A stretch of DNA of 5,456 nucleotides. It comes from an uncultured Verrucomicrobiota bacterium. GTDB taxonomy: Bacteria > Verrucomicrobiota > Verrucomicrobiia > Limisphaerales > UBA9464. The stretch is taken from contig CAIYXO010000331.1 of NCBI GenBank assembly GCA_903930165.1, positions 1-5,456 of the forward strand. The letters are read 5' to 3'. The notes beneath the pieces were generated by a model. It made no database searches and had not been told where the DNA came from. It saw only the letters and a list, made by a program, of their open reading frames with translations. The translations under genes and the position numbers were made by a program. Of the stretch, positions 1 through 5,456 are shown one piece after another (position 1 is the first letter of the stretch; each line of letters opens with the position of its first letter).

Positions 1-2
1 CC

Positions 3-131
3 GGGGTATGGAGTCCCGGCTTCAGCCGGCTCCTGTGTTCTCCTCCTTTCCTGTTTCCCGAGTCGGACGAAGCCCCCTTCCGAGGGAAAGATCGGAGACC
101 CAGACCGGCGGAAGCCGGGACTCCGAACCCC
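3..131. repeat. REP/BIME-like long inverted repeat (arms 3-29 and 105-131)
   Basis: Bases 3-29 are the reverse complement of 105-131, with 24 of 27 positions in Watson-Crick match; the exceptions are 8/126, 9/125 (a possible G-U pair) and 24/110. The core, 10-23 against 111-124, is a perfect 14-base match. Each arm also holds its own palindrome: CCGGC-TTCA-GCCGG at 16-29 and CCGGC-GGAA-GCCGG at 105-118. GGAG lies outside the left palindrome (10-13) and its complement CTCC lies outside the right one (121-124), so the two units face each other head to head across about 75 bases. This matches the general layout of REP pairs (BIMEs): a short conserved tetranucleotide next to an imperfect palindrome. 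Such elements are mobilised in trans by RAYT (IS200/IS605-like) transposases. No transposase gene is present here, and membership of a repeat family is inferred. It could instead be a structured RNA or the terminator of a gene left of the window. Confidence 0.7.
54..89. other. Compound hairpin inside the inverted-repeat loop
   Basis: TTTCCC at 54-59 pairs with GGGAAA at 84-89, and directly inside it TCGGA at 63-67 pairs with TCCGA at 79-83. Together they give 11 base pairs, interrupted only by a three-base bulge (60-62), around an 11-base loop (68-78). The hairpin sits centrally within the larger inverted repeat, so the whole 3-131 segment could fold into one elongated structure in single-stranded DNA or RNA. 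There is no T-run after the stem, so it does not look like a standard intrinsic terminator. Its function is unknown. Confidence 0.45.
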
Positions 132-284
132 AGAAGTTCCCTCCGCGGTCTCCCCGGCTCCGCGTGCGGCCTCTTTGGGATGGCTGTGTTTTCCATTCCT
201 GCTTTCGACTGCCGCCGGAATCCGCAGGGAAGTGTTTTCCTTGGTCCGGTTCTCTGGGATCCTCCTCCCCGTTCCCCCCGTCCG
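132..284. other. Leader region without a recognised feature
   Basis: This C- and T-rich stretch lies between the inverted repeat and the chosen start of the large exported protein. The reading frame of that protein stays open upstream to an ATG at 180. The extra 35 residues this would add (rich in Pro and Arg) resemble nothing I know and would place the signal peptide internally, so I treat the stretch as untranslated. I see no convincing -35/-10 pair and no purine-rich ribosome binding site before 285. Confidence 0.5.
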
Positions 285-3200
285 ATGGCCAACCCAGCCT
301 CCCAGAGCCCACATCCGTACCTTTTGGGGAATGGCCGTTCCCGAGCCGGACTTCTCCGGCTTCTCCGGCTCTTCGCGCTGCTCTCGTGGGTCTTCGCCTT
401 GCCAGATCGAGGCCTCCTCGCCGCTCCTGCCACCAACGGCGGATTCGCCCGTGTCGCCCCTGAGGTATCGGGCCTGACCTTCTCCAACCAGATCCCGCTG
501 TTCCGTCAGCTCACCAACCAGATGCTGCTCGACGGCTCGGGCGTCGCCGCCGGTGACATCGACCGGGATGGCCGCACGGACCTCTTCTTCGGCGCCACCG
601 GAGGGCGATCCTCGTTGTGGCGCAATCTCGGCGGATGGCGCTTCGAGGACGTCACTTCGCGGTGGTTTCCGACGGGGAGCATGACGCTCTCCGGCGACGT
701 CACCGGCGTCGCGTTCGCCGACCTCGACGGCGATGGTTCCCCGGACCTCGTGCTCAACACACATGCGGACGGGGTTCGTGTGTTGCTCCAGCGGAAGTCC
801 GGCGGTTTCGAACCGATGTCCTTCCCGCAGTCCTCGGCCAGGGGCGGCCATTCCTTGGCCATCGCGGACGTGGATGGCGACGGATGGTTGGATCTCTACG
901 TCTGCAACTACCGCCGTCGGGCGCTCATGGACATGCCCAACGCGCGGGCGACTTTCCGCCGGGACGGCGACCGGACAGTGGTGGCGACCATCGACGGCCG
1001 TCCCACCACGGAGGCCGACCTGACGAACCGTTTCGTGGTGACGGCCAACGGAGCCATCGAGGAGTTGGGGGAGCCGGATGTGCTCTACCGCAATCTCGGC
1101 GGCACCAACTTCTCCGAGGTCTCCTGGACCCGCGGGGCCTTTCTTGACGAGGACGGCAAGCCGCTCTCTTCGGCACCGCCGGATTGGGGTCTCGCGGCGC
1201 AGTTCCGGGACGTCAACGGCGACGGAAAGCCCGATCTCTACGTGTGCAACGACTTCCAGTCGCCCGACCGCTTCTGGATCAACGCCTCCACTCCGGGTGA
1301 TCCGAGGTTCCGCCTCGTTCCGCGGACCACGTTGCGGCACACCAGCCAGTTCTCGATGGGCGTGGACTTCGCCGACCTCGACGCGAACGGCCGTCCGGAC
1401 CTGATCGTCGTCGACATGCTCAGTCCGGACCATCTCCGACGCCTGACGATGCTGGATGGAACGGGGTCCTTGGCGGTGGATGCGTCGGATCCGCTGGCCC
1501 GTCCGCAGTTCGATGCCAACACCCTGTTCCTCCAGCGCCCCGACGGTTCGTTCCTCGAGGCCGCCGCGATGGCGGGAGTCATGGCCACGGACTGGTCGTG
1601 GACACCGGTCTTCCTCGACGTGGACCTCGACGGCTGGCCCGACCTGCTTGTGTCCGCCGGCCAGGAACGCGGTTCGAGGGATCTCGACGTCGCCGAGCAG
1701 CTGAAGCAGTTCCGACGCGGCGGCATCCGCACCGACGCCCAGATCTTCCGTGAGCGTCAGAAGTTTCCGCGGTTGGCGGCACCGATCCGGGCCTTCCGTC
1801 ACCGTGGTGATCCGGAGGGAGGAGTTCCAAGGTTCGACGAAGCCACACTGTCCTGGGGATTTTCGGAACCCGGCGTCCATCATGGCATGGCCCTGGCCGA
1901 CCTCGACGGTGACGGCGATCTCGACCTCGCGGTCAACGCGATGAACAGCCACGTCGGCCTGTACCGGAACGAGGCCGTCGCGCCGCGGTTGCGTGTGATG
2001 CTGCATGCCACGGGACCCAATTCCGGTGCGGTCGGAGCGCAGCTTCGATTCCGGTGGGAGCGTCGGGACGGCGTGCCCACGCCACTCCAGACCGCGGAGA
2101 TCGCCGCGGGCGGCCGATACCTCTCCGGCGACTCCCCGGAGCGGGTCTTCGCCTGTCCCGGTGACGGCGTCGGCGAGCTTGAGGTGCGTTGGCCCGGCGG
2201 CCGACTCGAGCGGTGGGGTACTTTGTCTCCGGGTGCGAGCCTGGTCCTTTCCGAAGGAGGAGGCCGGCCGGGCACCAACACTCCCCCCGTCGCCGGCGCG
2301 GCTCGCCTCGCGCTCCGAAGGCAGTCCGCGGAAGTCGCGGTGAGTCCCGCCGCGGACCCGGAGTTCGCGGTGCAGCCCACTCTTCCCCGTCGGCTCGGTA
2401 CGCGACTACCGGTGCTCGCGTCGATCGGATCGGGGATCCTGGTCGGGGCCGACGACTCCAATCCGCTGCGCGCGTTGGACGCGGTGGGGAAGCTTGCCCG
2501 CTCCGCGCAGTTGATCGGCGGACGCACCGCCGGAATCGCCCGACAGGGTGGTGCTTGGATCGGCCTCTCCTCGGGCTCCAACGGCCTCTTCCGGATCGAG
2601 GCGACGTCCCTGCGGACGAGCCCGATCGAAAGCCCAGTGCCCTTGCCGGAGACCCCCGGCTGTTTGGCGGCCACGGATCAGGGAGGCTGGATCTTCGTCG
2701 GGGGCGCTTCGCGGGCCGGGCGGTTCCCCCAGGCCTCCGGCTCCGTCCTCTTCCGCCTCCAAGGAGAAGGCGTCCCGGCACGAAAGCTCCCGCACCTCGG
2801 GATGGCCACGGCTGCGGCCTTCGCGGACTTCGAAGCGGGCGGCGAACCGGAGTTGCTGGTGGTGGCCGACTGGGGGGCTCCGCGCCTCCTTCGTATCGGG
2901 TCGGAGGCGACCTCGGAATGGGATCCGCCGGTGCACTTCGGAAAAAGGGGCTCCGTGCCCCTCTCCTCGCTCAGGGGGTGGTGGCAGTCCGCCGCGGTCT
3001 CGGACGTCGACGGGGACCGGCGGCCGGATGTTCTGCTGGGCAACTGGGGATTCAATTCGGCGTTCGCCGTGAACAGCGGGATGCCGGACGGAAACGGCGC
3101 GGTCCGACCCCTCTACCTGTATCCCGGCGGAACGAACGCTCCCGACGCCTGCGTCGAGGCCTACACCGACGTCGACGGCTCCGTGCGACCGCTCCGCAGC

Positions 3201-3695
3201 CTCGCGGAGCTGGGTCCCCGGATGCCCCCGCTGCAGGAGATGTTCACCACCCACCGCGCATTCGCCATGGCCGACATGGCGTCGATCGTCGGTGCCGGGG
3301 GCCAGGCCCCGATGAGGGTCACCCACCTCGGTTCGCTGTTGTTGCTGAACCGGGGAGACCATCTTGAGGCGTCACTCCTCCCCGATGCGGTGCAGACCGG
3401 ACCGGTCTTCGGCTTCGCCATCGGAGACCTGGACGGCGACGGGTTGCCGGACGTGTTCTGCGCCCAAGGTTTCCATGGCCACAACTTCGGCCAGTCCCGG
3501 GACGACTCCGGAGAGGGAGTGATCCTGTTCGGACTCGGGGGCGGTCGGTTCGAGGCCGCCACCCTGCCCGAATGCGGCGTGCGTGTTCCCGGGGAACAAA
3601 GGTCGGCCCTGATCACCGACCTCGACGGCGACGGCCGCAACGAGCTGGTCGTCGGCGTGCATGGCGGACCGGTGGAGATCCTCCGGCGCCGTTGA
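285..3695 (+). CDS. Exported FG-GAP/VCBS repeat protein with ASPIC/UnbV domain (CRTAC1-like)
   Basis: The predicted product has 1136 residues and is a secreted beta-propeller-type protein. The start at 285 puts a Sec-type signal near the N-terminus: an Arg-containing n-region, a hydrophobic stretch at about residues 23-39, and likely cleavage near 46-49 (LLAAPA). Calcium-binding DxDxDG-type loops of FG-GAP/VCBS repeats begin at about residues 91, 146, 195, 309, 364, 445 and 539. An ASPIC/UnbV domain follows at about 566-660, with the motifs GGRYLSGDSPERVF and EVRWPGG. A second, sparser repeat set has loops at about 848 (degenerate, DFEAGGEPE), 907, 1048 and 1112. Between them, at about 945-1005, lies a segment (LYLYPGG, then VRPLRSL, then THRAFAMADM) like one I associate with large VCBS/ASPIC proteins. 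Family knowledge suggests an extracellular or cell-surface, calcium-stabilised binding scaffold; no enzymatic residues are apparent and the ligand is unknown. No CxxCH haem motif is present. The gene stands alone on its strand and ends 17 bases from the convergent methyltransferase. The family call is firm; the exact start is less so (alternative ATG at 180). Confidence 0.93.
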   Translation: MANPASQSPHPYLLGNGRSRAGLLRLLRLFALLSWVFALPDRGLLAAPATNGGFARVAPEVSGLTFSNQIPLFRQLTNQMLLDGSGVAAGDIDRDGRTDLFFGATGGRSSLWRNLGGWRFEDVTSRWFPTGSMTLSGDVTGVAFADLDGDGSPDLVLNTHADGVRVLLQRKSGGFEPMSFPQSSARGGHSLAIADVDGDGWLDLYVCNYRRRALMDMPNARATFRRDGDRTVVATIDGRPTTEADLTNRFVVTANGAIEELGEPDVLYRNLGGTNFSEVSWTRGAFLDEDGKPLSSAPPDWGLAAQFRDVNGDGKPDLYVCNDFQSPDRFWINASTPGDPRFRLVPRTTLRHTSQFSMGVDFADLDANGRPDLIVVDMLSPDHLRRLTMLDGTGSLAVDASDPLARPQFDANTLFLQRPDGSFLEAAAMAGVMATDWSWTPVFLDVDLDGWPDLLVSAGQERGSRDLDVAEQLKQFRRGGIRTDAQIFRERQKFPRLAAPIRAFRHRGDPEGGVPRFDEATLSWGFSEPGVHHGMALADLDGDGDLDLAVNAMNSHVGLYRNEAVAPRLRVMLHATGPNSGAVGAQLRFRWERRDGVPTPLQTAEIAAGGRYLSGDSPERVFACPGDGVGELEVRWPGGRLERWGTLSPGASLVLSEGGGRPGTNTPPVAGAARLALRRQSAEVAVSPAADPEFAVQPTLPRRLGTRLPVLASIGSGILVGADDSNPLRALDAVGKLARSAQLIGGRTAGIARQGGAWIGLSSGSNGLFRIEATSLRTSPIESPVPLPETPGCLAATDQGGWIFVGGASRAGRFPQASGSVLFRLQGEGVPARKLPHLGMATAAAFADFEAGGEPELLVVADWGAPRLLRIGSEATSEWDPPVHFGKRGSVPLSSLRGWWQSAAVSDVDGDRRPDVLLGNWGFNSAFAVNSGMPDGNGAVRPLYLYPGGTNAPDACVEAYTDVDGSVRPLRSLAELGPRMPPLQEMFTTHRAFAMADMASIVGAGGQAPMRVTHLGSLLLLNRGDHLEASLLPDAVQTGPVFGFAIGDLDGDGLPDVFCAQGFHGHNFGQSRDDSGEGVILFGLGGGRFEAATLPECGVRVPGEQRSALITDLDGDGRNELVVGVHGGPVEILRRR

Positions 3696-3712
3696 ATCCC
3701 GCGTTGCGTCGA

Positions 3713-4312
3713 TCAGCGGGCCTTCTCCCAGAACCGCAGCTTGCCGTCGACGGAGCTTCCCACGCAGTCGTAGCTGGGCGGGATCTCCTCGCAGATCCCG
3801 CAATAGGTGGCGACGCGGGTGCCCGTCGGCCTTGCCGAGAGGCGGTCCGAAACCGTCCGGACGAACTCGTCGTAGTGGCCGTCCGACTCGCCGATGGAGC
3901 GGTCGATCCGGCCTTCCGGTTCGAGGTACTCCGCGAACGGGTTGAACAGGTAGAAGGCCTCGAAGTCGTCGAAGCGCAATCCGCCCATGTCGCCGTGGAA
4001 GATCTCGGCGTTGGGGATTCCCGCATGGCGGAGGACCCGCCACGCCACCTCGCAAAGGCGCCGTCGCTGTTCGATTCCCGTGAAGTGCCCGGGGCTGGCC
4101 AGGGCGGCCGCGATGCAGAACTTCCCGGGGCCGCACCCGATGTCCAGCACGCGGGTGCCGGGCCGGGTGACAAGGAACCCGGCGGCTTGTCGGGCCACGG
4201 AGATCGGCGTCCAGAACACCCGTGAAAGCAGCCGGATCGGTTCGGGGTAGACGCGGTCGAACCGCGCGTCCTCCTCCGAACGCAGGTGTTCCAGCAATGC
4301 CTCCGGCGCCAT
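3713..4312 (-). CDS. Class I SAM-dependent methyltransferase, substrate unknown
   Basis: The predicted product is a 199-residue cytoplasmic protein with a Rossmann-fold methyltransferase core. Motif I, VLDIGCGPG, is at residues 55-63 and forms the S-adenosylmethionine-binding glycine loop. The acidic residue after strand 2 is probably E81 (in GIEQ). GDM at 107-109 fits the adenine-contacting region, and FYLFNPF at 120-126 occupies the motif IV position. An N-terminal helical segment (residues 1-50) precedes the core. The C-terminal part contains three close cysteines (171, 174, 183) and ends FWEKAR. I chose the ATG at 4310-4312. The frame is open to an ATG at 4489, but that form would overlap the start of the divergent asparaginase gene, and its extra Arg/Gly-rich residues look unlike the family. 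A GTG at 4337-4339 would add nine residues. No clear Shine-Dalgarno supports any of these starts. It has no membrane segment or signal peptide. Neighbours give no clue to the substrate, which could be a small molecule, protein or RNA. Confidence 0.85.
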   Translation of the reverse strand: MAPEALLEHLRSEEDARFDRVYPEPIRLLSRVFWTPISVARQAAGFLVTRPGTRVLDIGCGPGKFCIAAALASPGHFTGIEQRRRLCEVAWRVLRHAGIPNAEIFHGDMGGLRFDDFEAFYLFNPFAEYLEPEGRIDRSIGESDGHYDEFVRTVSDRLSARPTGTRVATYCGICEEIPPSYDCVGSSVDGKLRFWEKAR

Positions 4313-4446
4313 CGTCGACAGGATGGCGTCCCGCGCCACCGTGGCCAGCCCGGCTTGGCGCCTACGGATGTTCGAGGGGACGCCGGTGGCCCGTGCCCCG
4401 CAACTGAAGGCTTTCCCCTCGGGCCGTGTTGAAGCATGGAAGGGGC
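4313..4446. promoter_or_regulatory. Divergent intergenic region, presumed to hold two promoters
   Basis: These 134 bases separate the starts of the leftward methyltransferase and the rightward asparaginase, so promoters for both genes should lie here or slightly inside the coding starts. That is inferred from layout only. I could not pick out a -35/-10 pair, an operator palindrome or a riboswitch fold in this GC-rich stretch. An in-frame stop at 4405-4407 limits how far the asparaginase can extend to the left. Confidence 0.35.
4438..4445 (+). promoter_or_regulatory. Possible ribosome binding site of the asparaginase gene
   Basis: The purine run GGAAGGGG ends one base before the ATG at 4447. 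Its GGAAGG part leaves three bases of spacing, shorter than the usual five to nine. It supports the ATG at 4447 over the in-frame GTG at 4426, which has only pyrimidine-rich sequence before it, but the short spacing makes the site uncertain. Confidence 0.4.
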
Positions 4447-5456
4447 ATGCGCTGCGCCCGAAGCGGACGTCACCGTCTCCCGCTCCCATGGCTTCCGATC
4501 CTGCTGTTCGTCGTGGGAATCGCCGGATGCCGGACCCGCCCGGATGCGGTCTTGCCGGTGCTGGTGATCCATGGCGGCGCCGGCGTTCCGTCCAAGTCCG
4601 AACTGACGCCGGAAGGAGACCGGGCCTACCGCGAGGGTCTGACAGAGGCGCTCGTCGCCGGGCACGCGGTGCTGCGGCAGGGAGGCTCCAGCCTTGATGC
4701 CGTGACGGCCGCGGTGCGGGTCCTCGAGGACAACCCGCTCTTCAACGCGGGCCGCGGCGCCGCGTTGAACCGCGACGGGGTTGCCGAGCTGGACTCCGCC
4801 GTGATGGACGGCGCGACCCTGAAGGCCGGGGCCGTCGCGGGCGTCCGCACGGTCCGAAATCCGGTCGACGCCGCCCGCAAGGTGATGGAGCGGAGCCCGC
4901 ATGTGCTGCTCGCCGGATCCGGCGCCGAGGCCTTCGCCGCCTCCGTGGGCCTGCCCGTCGTCTCCAACGCCTACTTCATCACCGAGGGCCGCCGTCGCCA
5001 GCTTCAGGAGATCCTCGACGCCCGCGGACGCCGCGCCGCGCTTCCCGCCTCCGTCGGGTTCGGGACGGTCGGCGCGGTGGCCCTCGACAGGGCCGGCCAC
5101 CTCGCCGCGGCCACCTCCACCGGCGGCCTGGCAGGCAAGCTTCCCGGCCGCATCGGCGACTCTCCGCTGATCGGCGCGGGCACCTGGGCCGACGATGCGA
5201 CCTGTGCCGTCTCCTCCACCGGCCAGGGGGAGTTCTTCATCCGCCACGCCGTGGCCCACGACATCGCGGCCCGCATGGCCCATGGCGGTCGATCCGTCGA
5301 CGCCGCGGCCCGTGAAGTGGTGCTCGGAACCCTCGTGAAGGCGGGCGGGGAAGGGGCGGTCATCGTCCTCGACCGCCACGGCCGCGTTTCCATGCCCTAC
5401 AACTACGAGGGTCTCTTCCGGGGCTGGATCGGATCCGACGGAGTTCCCCACACCGC
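4447..5456 (+). CDS. iaaA: Lipoprotein-type isoaspartyl peptidase / L-asparaginase (partial, C-terminus missing)
   Basis: This is an N-terminal-nucleophile (Ntn) hydrolase of the plant-type asparaginase family. Such enzymes cleave isoaspartyl dipeptides and L-asparagine, and mature by self-cleavage into alpha and beta subunits. 336 complete codons are visible before the right edge. By comparison with the roughly 320-residue E. coli IaaA (EcAIII), only about 10-20 C-terminal residues should be missing. Family motifs in order are IHGGAG (41-46), FNAGRG (99-104), ELDSAVMDG (114-122) and the cleavage site GTVGAVALD, where T207 is the predicted nucleophile exposed after the G206-T207 cut. T225, R235, D238, T258 and G259 line up with the EcAIII active-site residues T197, R207, D210, T230 and G231, so the enzyme should be active. 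The N-terminus has basic residues, a hydrophobic stretch (about 12-25) and a lipobox ending GIAGC, with C28 as the predicted lipidated residue. This suggests membrane anchoring outside the cytoplasm, unlike the well-known cytoplasmic members. ATG 4447 was chosen because it gives a compact lipoprotein signal; GTG at 4426 is possible. Family call is strong; localisation is inferred. Confidence 0.93.
   Translation, partial: MRCARSGRHRLPLPWLPILLFVVGIAGCRTRPDAVLPVLVIHGGAGVPSKSELTPEGDRAYREGLTEALVAGHAVLRQGGSSLDAVTAAVRVLEDNPLFNAGRGAALNRDGVAELDSAVMDGATLKAGAVAGVRTVRNPVDAARKVMERSPHVLLAGSGAEAFAASVGLPVVSNAYFITEGRRRQLQEILDARGRRAALPASVGFGTVGAVALDRAGHLAAATSTGGLAGKLPGRIGDSPLIGAGTWADDATCAVSSTGQGEFFIRHAVAHDIAARMAHGGRSVDAAAREVVLGTLVKAGGEGAVIVLDRHGRVSMPYNYEGLFRGWIGSDGVPHT

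Noticed and set aside
186..240. Nine-base direct repeat GTGTTTTCC at 186-194 and 232-240
   Set aside because: It is short, unspaced by any regular period and not part of a larger array; chance is the simplest explanation.
8..463. A + strand open frame covering the inverted repeat and the signal-peptide region
   Set aside because: It reads through the palindromic element and overlaps the true gene in another frame. Its translation is Pro/Ser/Arg-rich and unlike any family I recognise.
1880..3362. Several long antisense open frames (160-320 codons) opposite the VCBS protein, and a + strand one at 2189-3367
   Set aside because: All are Arg/Pro/Gly-rich shadows of the real frame, which carries repeated DxDxDG motifs and an ASPIC domain.
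3584..3598. Perfect 7-base inverted repeat TGTTCCC-G-GGGAACA, reminiscent of a LexA-type operator
   Set aside because: It lies inside the 3' end of the VCBS gene, far from any start codon, so it is more likely coding chance.
3698..3720. CCCGC/GCGGG pairing in the convergent gap as a shared terminator
   Set aside because: It has only five base pairs, a 13-base loop and no U-tract on either strand, and part of it lies within the methyltransferase coding end.
3613..5451. A 612-codon open frame on the - strand spanning the methyltransferase and the asparaginase
   Set aside because: It is a high-GC shadow: it overlaps two genes with clear family motifs, and its own translation is low-complexity (Gly/Arg/Ala/Ser-rich) with no recognisable domain.

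Overview
The window is GC-rich DNA (about two-thirds G+C by eye). It holds three protein genes and one structured, REP-like non-coding element. No rRNA, tRNA, CRISPR array or transposase gene is visible. The style fits Verrucomicrobiota, or a related PVC or soil-type lineage: a very large secreted FG-GAP/VCBS protein with an ASPIC/UnbV domain, few Shine-Dalgarno sites, and lipoprotein-type secreted enzymes. This placement is an inference from gene content and composition; no marker gene is present.

Layout from left to right. Bases 1-131 carry a long imperfect inverted repeat whose two arms each contain a small palindrome, and a further compound hairpin lies in the loop. Bases 132-284 are a leader with no recognised feature. 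A 1136-residue exported beta-propeller-type protein runs on the + strand (285-3695). It meets a class I SAM-dependent methyltransferase on the - strand (3713-4312) in a tail-to-tail arrangement, with only 17 bases between the stop codons. A 134-base divergent intergenic region follows (4313-4446). From 4447 to the right edge there is a nearly complete plant-type L-asparaginase/isoaspartyl peptidase that carries a lipoprotein signal.

The three genes do not form an operon: they lie on alternating strands and share no obvious pathway. Two of the products (the VCBS/ASPIC protein and the asparaginase) appear to be exported, and the methyltransferase appears cytoplasmic. Apart from the inverted-repeat element, which is the most unusual feature, this looks like an ordinary chromosomal region. 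I found no convincing new multi-gene system in it.
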